Assembly (NCBI GenBank): GCA_031771865.1
Contig: JASISA010000026.1
Coordinates: 434,001 to 498,000 of the forward strand
Reading direction: 5' to 3'
Origin: Nothophaeocryptopus gaeumannii
Taxonomy: Eukaryota > Ascomycota > Dothideomycetes > Mycosphaerellales > Mycosphaerellaceae
Length of the DNA: 64,000 bases
Numbering within the stretch: the first letter of the stretch is position 1; each line of letters begins with the position of its first letter. Positions 23,229 to 32,754 of this stretch are shown one piece after another. Made by a program: the position numbers and the translations under genes. A model generated the notes under the pieces. The model was not told the origin of the DNA. It worked only from the letters and a program-made list of their open reading frames with translations, and ran no database searches.

Positions 23229-24129
23229 TCTCGGGCAGTGGTACTCGAGGATGCGGAAGATGTTGTGGGTAGCGATGTTCGAGGTTTCAGTTCAGTGAGA
23301 TGTTGTTATTTGATTAAAGTTGACGAGGCGTAGAGAAGTCGCTTGATGGACGCTGGGAGGGTGTTGGGGGTGTTGGAGGTGCGATCATTCGAAGTTCGTG
23401 TTGGTGTTTGGTAACAAGGTTGAAGGTCAGCAGAAGGTGATCTTCAAGAGCTGAAGCTGTAGGTTGCATGCTAATGGCTCATGCCGCGGGCGGTGCATCG
23501 TGAGTGAGTGAAATGCTTCCTTCACTCAGCTTCGCCGACACGGGCTTGTGAATTTGCAGTTCGCAGAGGTCTCTATCTGCACTTCCAGCGTAGCCTATGC
23601 TCGACTCGTGGTGAATGAGGCATCTTCTGATAGATAGAGCCCTGTAATGGTTTGTATCTGGCATGTGATTTTGTATAGGTCTTTTCGGCTGATTATATAG
23701 ATCGGTAGTAGGTGGTAAATTCTCAAAGTTGAGGTAAAGACCGAGCGAGTACGAGGTTCAGAAGTCCATGCTCCTCGTATAGCCATCAGCAAACATGGGA
23801 GTACTTACAATCTGGCTTGCTCTTTGTGCTGTTATGCGCATCATCGTACAGGCCGAAGCAGAGTGAACCAAGGCGCATCGGCGCTGACCATCATTTCCTT
23901 GCCTAGCATTGACTATTACACTCTCAAGTTGTCCAGTCTCCTCTCACTGTCCGTAAAACAGTCACTGTCCTGTGCGGGATATTGCACTGTCTTGAATCAT
24001 CGACGTAGGTGGTCAATGTCATCAAACAAGCCTTCCATTGCTTCTTCAATGCAGGCGACATTATTGTGGACAGAACTGCAGGTCTCGAGCAGTCTCCAGG
24101 AAGAGGAGCGCAATGGAGACAGGTAATGT
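23229..24129. other. Upstream region of the Arg/Ser-rich gene; no gene seen
   Basis: The first 200 bp have TTG-rich and GTTG/GTGTTGG tracts (CT/CAAC-rich on the coding minus strand), as expected of a 5' leader. No supported ORF follows. The plus-strand frame at 23824-24126 lacks features. Confidence 0.4.
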
Positions 24130-24607
24130 CTGAGGAGCTTTAATAACATCCATATTGACCAAATAATGCGTGCTCGCGAGTCCCAAATGCGGCCTGGTTG
24201 ACGAGGAGCAGTTCAATCATGAACGAACCGATTGTGGAATTCACGATGTGTTGTATTCGAAGATCGGCCGTCCTTCATGGTTGAGTAGGTTCTCGCTTTA
24301 CTGACCACATTCGGCGTTCTTGGAAGCCGTCCCGTGCAGTCGACAATAGAGAGCCGCTAGTGGAAAACATTCGAAGCCGCCAGCAGCGGTTTTAATACTT
24401 GGTATGATCGATCGTCTCAAACTCATTGGCATGTCGTTGTCTTCAGCAAATTCCGTGAATGGGAAATGCCACTGACAGGCTGCTGAACAAGAAACATTGG
24501 GCCAGCGAACAAACTTTCTTTCGACGTCACTTGAATCAACGACGCCTCGTGTGACAGGGTCCGGGAATGGTATAGAGTGCGATGTCTGTAGATCAGGGCA
24601 AGGATGA

Positions 24608-25129
24608 TTGGGCTTCATTTACTTGGAACTCATCCATATGGCAAATTCGGACTGGACTTCGCATGTCCGGAAGATTTTCAATCTGCTCCGACCTGGTGGA
24701 TATCTTGAAAGCCAAGAAACAAATAATTCCAAGCCTTACAGTGCTGATGGCAGTCCCGCATATGAGTCTCTCAAGTTCGGAGATATCATCGTCCGGGGCC
24801 AGAAAGAGCTAGATCTAGATTTACGGATAGCAGAGCATCTGCCCGACATCCTTGCAGATGCCGGATATGCGCAGGTGAGCGAAAAGAGATTCCCGATGGC
24901 GTTGCGGCCGGGATGGAAACATCACCCAGAGACAGAGCGGGAGGGCCAGTACTTCTCATGGGCAGCTAGACCATTCGTACAAGCTCTCGTGAGGAGGCAT
25001 GCAAAGGTTGAGTTGGGGGAGCATCCGGAGAAACTGATCCAAGAGGAGGCGGAGGATAAGTATCTCAACGGGCCGATCGGGCTGCATGACAATTTCCATG
25101 TGACAGTAGCACAGAGACCATCGGCATGA
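24608..25129 (+). pseudogene. C-terminal half of a class I SAM-dependent methyltransferase (LaeA/TAM-like), 5' part degraded
   Basis: The frame reads like the second half of fungal LaeA-like methyltransferases: F-I-Y-L-E-LIHMA-x-x-DW, then the (K)IF-x-LLRPGGYLESQE block, followed by D-L-R-I-A-E-HLPDILADAGY and the C-terminal FVQALVR/GLHDNFHVTVA tail. A TGA lies directly before this frame at 24605-24607. No upstream exon carrying the glycine-rich SAM motif (E/D-x-G-x-G-x-G) was found. A possible remnant of the N-terminal region, with an acidic D-E-E-Q and spaced Arg, Cys and His, lies at about 24166-24300 on the same strand. The locus is therefore probably a truncated relic. If an unrecognised intron exists, it could instead be a live gene. 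Such enzymes often modify small molecules or regulate secondary metabolism. Confidence 0.6.
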
Positions 25130-26246
25130 GTAGTGGAGCGCCGCTGAGATAGAAATCACGAGTGTGTATTGTAGTCGTGGAATGTAGATTGTTGTTGTTG
25201 AGTTGCAGTGGAGGAAAGCAACGAAAGTTGGCAAATAGATCTACCCTCAAAACTGCTCCGAATCCGAGCGCCAAGACATGATCGTAGAACTACTTTCCGT
25301 CTCAATCTCGCCTTTCTCTCCCTTTCCTTTACATCGTCATCGAAGATTTACGAATGAATCGATACCACCTCGTAGCCTCGCTCAGAAATCTCTGCAAACT
25401 CTTTATAGATGGTCCTGAGCCTTATCCTAGTTTGCTGAATCCATATTGGAAAAATTCTGGGTCAGCCATAGATACGAAGGATTGTCCTCGACGCTTCAAT
25501 TTCAGGACGGAGCCTTTATCGTCTTCCTGTTTGCTCTGGAATATTGCCCCATGAACTGCCCGGGCGGATCCAGCGGAAGCGCGATGAGCGAGCTCGTAGC
25601 AATGGTATTTGCCATGCCTCAAGCGCGGGCTCGAGGCGGAGGTTCGACCTTCTAATGCCCTTCGCTTTTCCTGCTGGCAGAAAGGTCTTTAACACGACAG
25701 AGCTAGTAGAGGCTATTTCACCCCAGCTCGCGGATATGAACGACCTTCGAGCGCATACAAAGCGGTTGGCCTCTTTCGTATCGTTGTTCGACAGTCACCG
25801 CAGCTGAGCAAAGGCTGAGGGCATCCCCAGATTCTCAGATGCCGATACGGTAGGCGCTACTGGCTGTGAAGGTGGATTTGCTGAACTGGTAGAGCAAAAT
25901 GGAACTAGATCAGGTACGCCTGAGGACAGGTCTTGGCACTATGACTTCTAGAGTTAATTGAGTAAGCTTTTAATAGGTGAGTATGTACTCACCAAATGTC
26001 CTCATGATCGATTGAGGACAGTCAGATTCTTTAGTACTTCTGTCTCGCCCTGCGCTCCTTTCGACTTGCATATCTTCCACAATAAAGAGCATCGAGCAAG
26101 CAAAACATTCTTCAACAAGCAAACAACCTTCATCAGCAAGTGTCGGATATCAGGAAGCTCTTCCCACAACACTCAAGATCGATACTCCTGCCTCGACCCA
26201 CGATAGCACACCCTCACACAAGATTGAGACGCATTTTCTCATCAAG
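25130..26246. other. Intergenic region between methyltransferase relic and F-box group
   Basis: Short frames only. One at 25544-25807 (+) has a hydrophobic/charged mix but no domain. The 26060-26246 part is CA/TC-rich and contains the leader of the gene at 26247. Confidence 0.35.
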
Positions 26247-27044
26247 ATGGCTGATCACGCCTCCGCCGAATCCCGCCCGATGACGGTGAACTTTATGCTA
26301 CCAGCCGTCGCCAAAGTCTTCCAAGTTCCGGAGCTTCTGGAGATGATCCTTCTCCAAGTGGTGAACGGAACCTCACAAGATCTGCCATCCTGGGCCGTCA
26401 GACATCGCCACCGCTATATCTCGCCATCAACTATATTCAAATTGGGTCTTAGGTTTACGCGAGATTTGACAGATTTGCTGAAATGCTACTCGCTGAACAT
26501 GCAATTCCACGCCACCATTCTCGGCTCGCAGAAGTTGAAGCAGGCACTGTTCCTTGCACCAGATCTTGACACCGAGTCACCGCGACTCAACCCACTCATA
26601 GCTCATGAGCTCCGAGTGTCTGAAGTTTGCATCGAACATCTGGCGGCGAGCGGACCCGGAGACGGCGCTGAAGGGCCTACCAATCAGGCCAATATACAAG
26701 TCCAACAGCCATGCAGAATGAGAGCCCTTCATAATATGCGCGGGGAAGTGCTCAAGATGTACATCTCACAGCCACCAATGCCCGCTACTCTCACCATCCT
26801 TGCAAGGGAACAGTGGGAAGTTGATTCAGTCTACCATCTGACAGCCGGCGAGTGCAAAGCTGGAAGACTACTGCAGCTGATGGAGGAAGACGAAAAGATG
26901 CGAAGGGCGGAAGAAAAGGAGAAGAAGACTGCTTGGCAAGCAACAGAGTGGGCTGAGAACAAGGCACGCAGACGAAAGAGAAACGCTGATATAGCGGAGA
27001 TGGCTGAGTCGAGAGCAAGGCTTGAGGAGATGAGGAGCAGATGA
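26247..27044 (+). CDS. F-box-like family protein with basic coiled-coil C-terminus
   Basis: This is a single-exon ORF of 265 residues. Residues 20-45 read AKVFQVPELLEMILLQV, the conserved start of the fungal F-box-like family. LLKCYSLNMQFHATILGSQKLKQALF and a later LNPLIA follow, equivalent to the substrate-facing part. The family motif (V)LKMYISQPPM appears near residue 170. The last 60 residues are Lys/Arg/Glu-rich and helical (EDEKMRRAEEKEKK to ARLEEMRS) and probably form a coiled coil, which is unusual for this family. The ATG follows ATCAAG, a fair context. It is the first of three related loci within 2 kb. The canonical Skp1-binding core is partly degenerate, so SCF function is uncertain. 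Confidence 0.7.
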   Translation: MADHASAESRPMTVNFMLPAVAKVFQVPELLEMILLQVVNGTSQDLPSWAVRHRHRYISPSTIFKLGLRFTRDLTDLLKCYSLNMQFHATILGSQKLKQALFLAPDLDTESPRLNPLIAHELRVSEVCIEHLAASGPGDGAEGPTNQANIQVQQPCRMRALHNMRGEVLKMYISQPPMPATLTILAREQWEVDSVYHLTAGECKAGRLLQLMEEDEKMRRAEEKEKKTAWQATEWAENKARRRKRNADIAEMAESRARLEEMRSR

Positions 27045-27290
27045 GGGTTTCTGGCAAATTTGCTTGCTTCCGACGATATTGAGAAGGTGTGTGTAAGAGC
27101 ATAGCCAGCGCTTGCATGGAGCAGAAGAGGAGGAAGTCACGAGAAAGGGTCAGTGCCTACCGCGACATGTGCTAAATCCCAACTTCAATCACAGATTGAC
27201 TTGTACAACTCAAAGCTTCTACGTTCTCATACATTTGCGCATCATACAGCATCAGCCAGCAGAGCTTCCATCTCATTTCAGCTCGCCGTC

Positions 27291-27485
27291 ATGAATGAGC
27301 CAGCACCACTCGAGAGGCAACGAGAGCACACTTCGTCTATGAAGCAGGAACCATTCACTCGAATGCTCGAAGATAAGGCGCACAAACGAAGGAGGAGTGC
27401 TGATCTAGCAGAGATGGCCGAGGAGAGGGGAAGACTCGAGCAGATTGAAGTCATCTGGATTTCGACCAGGCTGAGACTTGTCTAG
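27291..27485 (+). pseudogene. Chimeric F-box gene fragment (N-terminus of one neighbour, C-terminus of the other)
   Basis: This is a 64-residue ORF. Its first residues, MNEPAPLERQREHTSSMKQE, resemble the start of the 27663 gene (MNEPKGLRGQTSPLHKRT), and the bases around the ATG are also alike. Its remaining part, EDKAHKRRRSADLAEMAEERGRLE, matches the C-terminal coiled coil of the 26247 gene (ENKARRRKRNADIAEMAESR). The F-box core between them is missing. An unequal crossover or internal deletion between tandem copies explains this best. Expression is unknown. Confidence 0.6.
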
Positions 27486-27662
27486 CGTGAGGACAGATAG
27501 GTTATGTGAGAACAAGGACACAAGAGTCCTCGAGAACGGACTTTTCGACTTTTGCGACATAGATCTGAGTCACTAACAATCTATAAAAAGCACCGTACTG
27601 CCCAGTTCACAGTCCGAAGCTTCATAGGACCGCACCGCCCCGAGAGACTGACTCTATCCAAC

Positions 27663-28250
27663 ATGAACGAGCCAAAGGGACTGCGGGGGCAAACATCACC
27701 GCTCCACAAGAGAACAACATCGGCTCAACTCCTCGACCTGCCAGACGAGCTTCTTGTCAAGATATTCACAGAAGTGACTCGCTCGCCGCGGTTCAGAGCA
27801 GCCAATGTGGGACGCTTCTTTTTCTCTGCCCGCCTCTTCAAAGTCGCTCGAGAGGCATACCTCAAAGATCAGATCTTTCAGACTACCCTATCTTACAACT
27901 CCAACCAGAATTTGGTCTCGTCCGACACATACACGCCTCCGAGCTTGACTCATTTGCCAGAGCACAAACTCCAAGTTTCAAGTGCGAAAGGCATCTTGAA
28001 GGAAATTGAGCATCTGGAAGTCAATCTCAGGGCGAGCACTCAAATCTACGACTGGTGGTTCGTGAAGGCGATCCTCAAAATCACCAAAGAATGCGAGAGA
28101 TCGAAGAAAGTGAGGTTCTGGGTTGGCGAGTCGTATGACTCAGCGAATCAGCGGCGCTTGAATGGATTGTTCGAAGACGCGCTGGAATTCGTGAGTCTAG
28201 TAGAAGGGATCGGTGTGGGACGTAAATTGGAGTTTGAAAAGCGTCAATGA
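27663..28250 (+). CDS. F-box domain protein
   Basis: This is a single-exon ORF of 195 residues from the ATG at 27663 (CCAACATGAAC). The F-box is well preserved around residues 23-65: LLDLPDELLVKIFTEV, then ANVGRFFFSARLFKVAREAYLKDQIF. LPDELLxxI is the classic F-box opening. The rest is a helix-rich region with charged residues (W-W-F-V-K-A-I-L-K-I-T-K). No Leu-rich or WD repeats follow, so the substrate domain is short. It lies close downstream of the chimeric fragment and the 26247 gene on the same strand, and its 3' end is 67 bp from the 3' end of the convergent MFS gene. SCF adaptor function is a family inference. Confidence 0.7.
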   Translation: MNEPKGLRGQTSPLHKRTTSAQLLDLPDELLVKIFTEVTRSPRFRAANVGRFFFSARLFKVAREAYLKDQIFQTTLSYNSNQNLVSSDTYTPPSLTHLPEHKLQVSSAKGILKEIEHLEVNLRASTQIYDWWFVKAILKITKECERSKKVRFWVGESYDSANQRRLNGLFEDALEFVSLVEGIGVGRKLEFEKRQ

Positions 28251-28317
28251 GAAGTTAACATCAATTGCGGCATGAACATGGTCATTGGACTTCTTTCCAC
28301 GATCGCTGGGAGGCTGC

Positions 28318-29974
28318 TCAAAGGATGTATCGAAAATTCTTCTGCTCCCGATCCGTCAGATCCAAGAACGCCTCATCTTCATCAGGCTTCGCCTCTACCA
28401 CCTTCGCACCCTCCTTCGCTTGCGCTTTATCCCTCCTCTTATTCTCCCAGACATTAATCAACCTGATCATCAACAACACAACAGCCGCAGATCCATACAT
28501 AATAGCCACCATCAACTTCCCATGGAAGTACTCCGGGGCATCAGAGGCCCGGAAAGTCTGAGGTCCAATCCAGTTCCCAGCTCCATAAGCCAGGATCTGA
28601 AGACCATTGACTGTGATTTTCTTGGTGTAGCCGACTGTGTTGTTGGATATCATGACCATGACGAGACCCCAAGAGGCGCCGGCGCAGCTGATGAAATAAT
28701 ATCCGACCAGCAGGGCTGGGGCTGCTGAATGTGGGATGGTGATCATCATGATGCCGCCGATCATGGGAATGAGGATGGCGCAGATGGCTGGGATACTTCT
28801 GTCGACGATCTTGTCACTCAGGACTCCAAAGCCGATCTTGCAGACGATGTCGACGAAGCCGCCGGGCATTTGTAGTAAGAGCGAGAGACGGTTGCCGAAG
28901 CCGAAGGATTTGATGATCAGTGAGCCGAAAGTTGTGATTCCTCCGTTCGGGATGTTCATCAGGAGGGAGAAGAGGACGTATAGGTATGTGCGTGGATCTT
29001 TGAAGGCTTCGCCGAACTGCTTCCAGTTCCAGATGCGGTTGCCCATGATACCTTGGAAGTTACCACGAATGCGCTCGATCGCGATTTGCCGCTCTCTAGT
29101 GTTCAGGAAGCGGGCGGTGGCTTGGTTGTCGGGCATTACAAAGAGAAGGATGACACCAGTGACGACCGTAAGAAGGCCGAGCAAGAGGAACAGTATGCGC
29201 CAAGTCTCGATGCCAGCATTGGTTGCACCTGAGAGGCCGTAGCTGGGATCATGTCAGCTGGGAACATTCTGCCCAATATCGAACGTCCAGAGCTCGGAGT
29301 GCTGCGTTCAGGAGATTCACTTACGCAAGTGGCGCCATAATCAAAGTCGCAATCCCATTACAGCAAAGCCAGGCATTCATCCTCTTAGCCTGCTCATTTC
29401 TCTTATACCAAATCGACACGAACAATACAAATGCCGGCGTGACCGTAGCCTCCAACGCACCCAGAAAGAATCTCAGGGCAAGAAGTCCCGCATAGTTGAA
29501 AGCGGCAGCATGGCAAGTCAGAACAATCCCCCAGAAGAAGATCGTCGTCGATGTATACTTCCCCAATGGCAGTCGTCTGAGCAGATATGTAGTCGGAAAC
29601 TCCCAAGCAACGTATCCGGCGTAGAAGACCGATGAGATCCACGAGTATTCTTGCGAGCCAGTCTTCAGGTGCGTATCGGTCTGAATGCCCATGACAGAAG
29701 CATAGTTGAGTGACGTCTTATCCGCAAATTGAATCATGTACACCCACATGAGCATTGGTAGAAGCCATCGATCAATCTTACGAAGGACCTGTTTGCCTTC
29801 TTCGGGGGTGTATTCGATGTGCGCGGTTCTGGCAACGGCGGCAGCTGGATCGACGATCTTAGAAAGTTCCTTTAGCTCTCCGACTTGATAGGATACGGTC
29901 TGCTTGACGTTGGAGTCGGCATTGGACTCAAGGTCCATTGGCGCTTTCGGGTCATTGGGCTTGCTGTCCTGCAT
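28318..29974 (-). CDS. MFS transporter, anion:cation symporter family (allantoate permease/Dal5 type)
   Basis: Exon 1 is 29325-29974 and exon 2 is 28318-29242, with the intron GTAAGT...CCCAG, giving 524 residues. The protein has the usual twelve hydrophobic segments. Family hallmarks are the RKIDRWLLPMLMWVYMIQFADKTSLNYA block leading into TM1-2, (S)WISSVFYAGYVAWEFPTTYLLRRLPLGKY and RFFLGALEATVTPAFVL. The second half carries the long cytosolic loop and IGFGVLSDKI. Related fungal proteins take up allantoate, nicotinate, pantothenate or other organic anions. The substrate here is not evident. It lies 253 bp downstream of the regulator gene at 30228-32442, on the same strand, and close to a Baeyer-Villiger monooxygenase, suggesting import of a substrate for that pathway. 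The plasma membrane is the expected site. Confidence 0.9.
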
Positions 29975-30227
29975 GGCGTGCTGGGAAAGTATGAAGATGT
30001 CTTCGTGGAGAGAGGTGTTGTCTGATGAACCTGATTTCGTAGCATGGTTGGACGTTGTTGATGTATCCTCGCAGCCAAGCTGACGACAGAGATAAGGTCA
30101 TTGTTGTGGAGGAGGTGGCTTTGTGAAGAATTGGTGGAGCAACACCAGGCTCTGTATCTTGGGTTTCCTTCGGCCCGCCAGTGGCGGGGGTTGGCCGGCA
30201 GAGTCTCAACACACCTGGAGCATCTTC

Positions 30228-32442
30228 TTATTCTTCTTCATTTCGGCCAGTGTTCAATATGTCGCCAATCTCTCGTAGGATTCCGCTCGTTGCAGCGCCT
30301 ACTGGGTTCTTGACTGTTGCAAATGTGTCTGCCATGAGGACGACAAAAGCTGCTTCGAAGCCTCGCATATCTTCGTACCCGGGCATGCCCGCCTGGTCGG
30401 CGAATTGAGCTTTCGTTCTTTCGAATACCAATGATGACATGACAGTCGCCGGACTCAGGGTGTGAGGTGGTGAGCCATTTGCGTTCAGAGCCTCCATCTC
30501 TCCGATCGCTCGTCGCAAAGTTCTCCACAGTAGCAACACCAAGCGAAAAGCAAGGACTGTCATCCAGGGCGCTTGCTGAGAAGGACTGTCTTTAAACGAC
30601 TCCGTGATCATCGAGAGCGACTTGAGCAGATCGTCCCATGCTGTCATCGACGCATCTTCTCCAAAGCGGCGCCTAACACCAGTCACTGCTCTTCTCGTCG
30701 CAACAGTGCTGCCCAGGATAAGATGGGCAGATGTAGCCAGTCCAGCCGTCACAGAATTGTCGACGATGCCAGAAAGCAGAAGGTCGTCTGGCTCACACAG
30801 ACAAAGTCTTGCATTCCAGCAACTCAGGTGAAGTAGCCTGGCGAGTTGATCACAGCCCACCTCCATCTGGGGCACAATGCCTAGAATGTTGTTCGCAGCA
30901 GCATTTATTGGCCTGTTCTGCTCCGGTGCGAGGGCATGGTAAGCTGAAGGATCTGGTAGGACAGGCGGCATCTGATAGTAACAGTAGGTAAAGTCGCGTA
31001 CCAATGTTTCGATATTGGTGAGAACACACAGCGTGGCGAAAGGGCATGCTGCTAGCCGGCTGATCACCTGCGTTGGAGGGCTACCGCACATAAGGGCCGA
31101 TGTGACTTGGCTGAGAGACGATATATCAGTTGTGCGAACTGAATGTCCAGGGAGCGCGACGTGACCTTTCTGCACTTCGTCTTGTACAGCTAGGAGCCAC
31201 TCGTCTGCAGATCGAGCTTCCCATACGCAAGCTGCAGGTGGCGATTCCCAGCTTAGCTCTGTAGCGGGTACGAGTGAGCGGGTGTTGCAGGTCGCTGCAA
31301 CATGCTGGCTGACATAGCCTAATGCCCAAATGCACAGCCTGAAAGCCTCTTGCGAGGCAAATGTGGTCCAGCAACTCGACAGATCCTCGCCCGACCACGC
31401 CGCTGATAGTGGTATAGTCGATGTCCACAGGTCCGTCGTGTTGGCAAACAGTGTCAAATGCTGGTTCATGAGACACAATGATCGCAGGTCGCGCACAAGC
31501 GACTGCAGCAAGTTCCAGCATGCTCCTGAAGCATTGCAGTCTGCGAAATAGAAGCCGTACACAACGTGCAGCAGGCATGCTTGTAGAGTCCACGGCTCTC
31601 GAAACATGATTGAGTTATCTTGCAAGTAGTCCTCGAGGTCTTTGAGGCCGTCTGACCAGACCCTGTCACTGACTTGCCTTGAGACCTTCGCATCCCGAGA
31701 AGGTGCGTAAATGCTGCCTATGGCCACGACGATGGAGCCCAGGAGGTCATGTCCGGCCGAGAGTGAGAAGGTTGGTCTATGTATTATCGGCAGGAAGGAG
31801 TGGAAGTGAGCAAAGTATGCAGCGGCATAGGATGCTGCAAGGCTTGCCGGTACGCCATGTCGAGCTAAGGTTGCAGGTCCGAAGGTGGTAGCGGGAGGCA
31901 CTCGAGAGATGCCATCAAGCTCAATCGATGTACCAACAGCATCCATGAAGTCGCCAGGTATCGTAGAGTCAACCGCTGTTCCATCTTGAATAGGCGATCG
32001 CGAGACATCAGGCTGTGAGTCTACTGTGGCGTGGAGAGAATCTTCAGGTGGAGTTGAAGACGTGGGTTGTGCATCCTTCTTGCGCCTTTTGCGGGTGTGA
32101 AGGCCTCTTGCACAGCGATGAACATGTCGTTTTAGGACATCGCGCCTTGAGACTCTCAGTCCACATCCCTAGTGTTGCGACGCTGAGCCAAAGGCTACGG
32201 AGCATGTTCGTACCTGGAGAAAGTAGCACCACACCTGCTACAGCCATGTGGTCTCTGGTCTTCAGTGCCAGCAGCATGACCTACCATTCATCAGCATAGA
32301 GTTCTTTCTGTAAGTTGCCAAGGCGATACGTACGAGAGCGCTGGTGGCGGTCAAGATTCTCCCGCCGTGTGAATACGTCCGAGCAGTGCGGGCAGGCGAA
32401 GGGCGCGTTTGGTGTTGGTGACGCTTGCGTAGCCATGTCCAT
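30228..32442 (-). CDS. Transcription factor with two C2H2-type zinc fingers and Fungal_trans domain
   Basis: The exons are 32334-32442, 32214-32259 (46 nt) and 30228-32145, summing to 690 codons with all phases closing. Finger 1 has ligands C17, C20, H33 and H37, and intron 1 splits the H37 codon. The linker QRPHG leads to finger 2 with C43, C46, H59 and C63 (a C2HC variant), split by intron 2 at R52. A basic tract (TRKRRKKD) follows as a likely nuclear signal. The Fungal_trans (PF04082) core begins with AYFAHFHSFLPIIHRPTF near residue 170 and extends through the middle of the protein. Regulators of this class usually control adjacent metabolic genes. The gene is divergent from the BVMO with a 312-bp shared promoter and is followed by the MFS gene. 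The small middle exon would be missed by simple ORF calling, leaving a protein without its fingers. Confidence 0.9.
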
Positions 32443-32754
32443 CAACTGACCCTTGATGGTGAGAGTCAAGGCGAGTTGTGTGATGGAGCAACAGCCAGAA
32501 TCTGGTGGAGGATAAGAGGACTAATGGTAATCGACTGCCGAAAAGCTGAGGTGGAGCCCCGCCAAATCCTCCCTGCAAGGATCCAGATCAGCCGGACTCA
32601 TCCGTATTTGGCAGTCAGCTAGGCCTGCCTGTGATAGCGAAAGCAGTGGAGTAGCAGTAGCATTCGAGAAAGACTTTATAGGACCGGTGGCCCAAATGAA
32701 TGCTATGAGACCTCCAACTCTTGGACTTCCTTGCCAAGAGCATTCGTTTTCATA
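32443..32754. promoter_or_regulatory. 312-bp divergent promoter between regulator and BVMO genes
   Basis: The two start codons face away from each other at 32442 (minus) and 32755 (plus). The interval is short and has no ORF of its own, so shared regulatory sites are likely. A TATAG-like segment (CTTTATAGGAC) lies about 80 bp before the BVMO start. No operator can be named from sequence alone. Confidence 0.55.
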
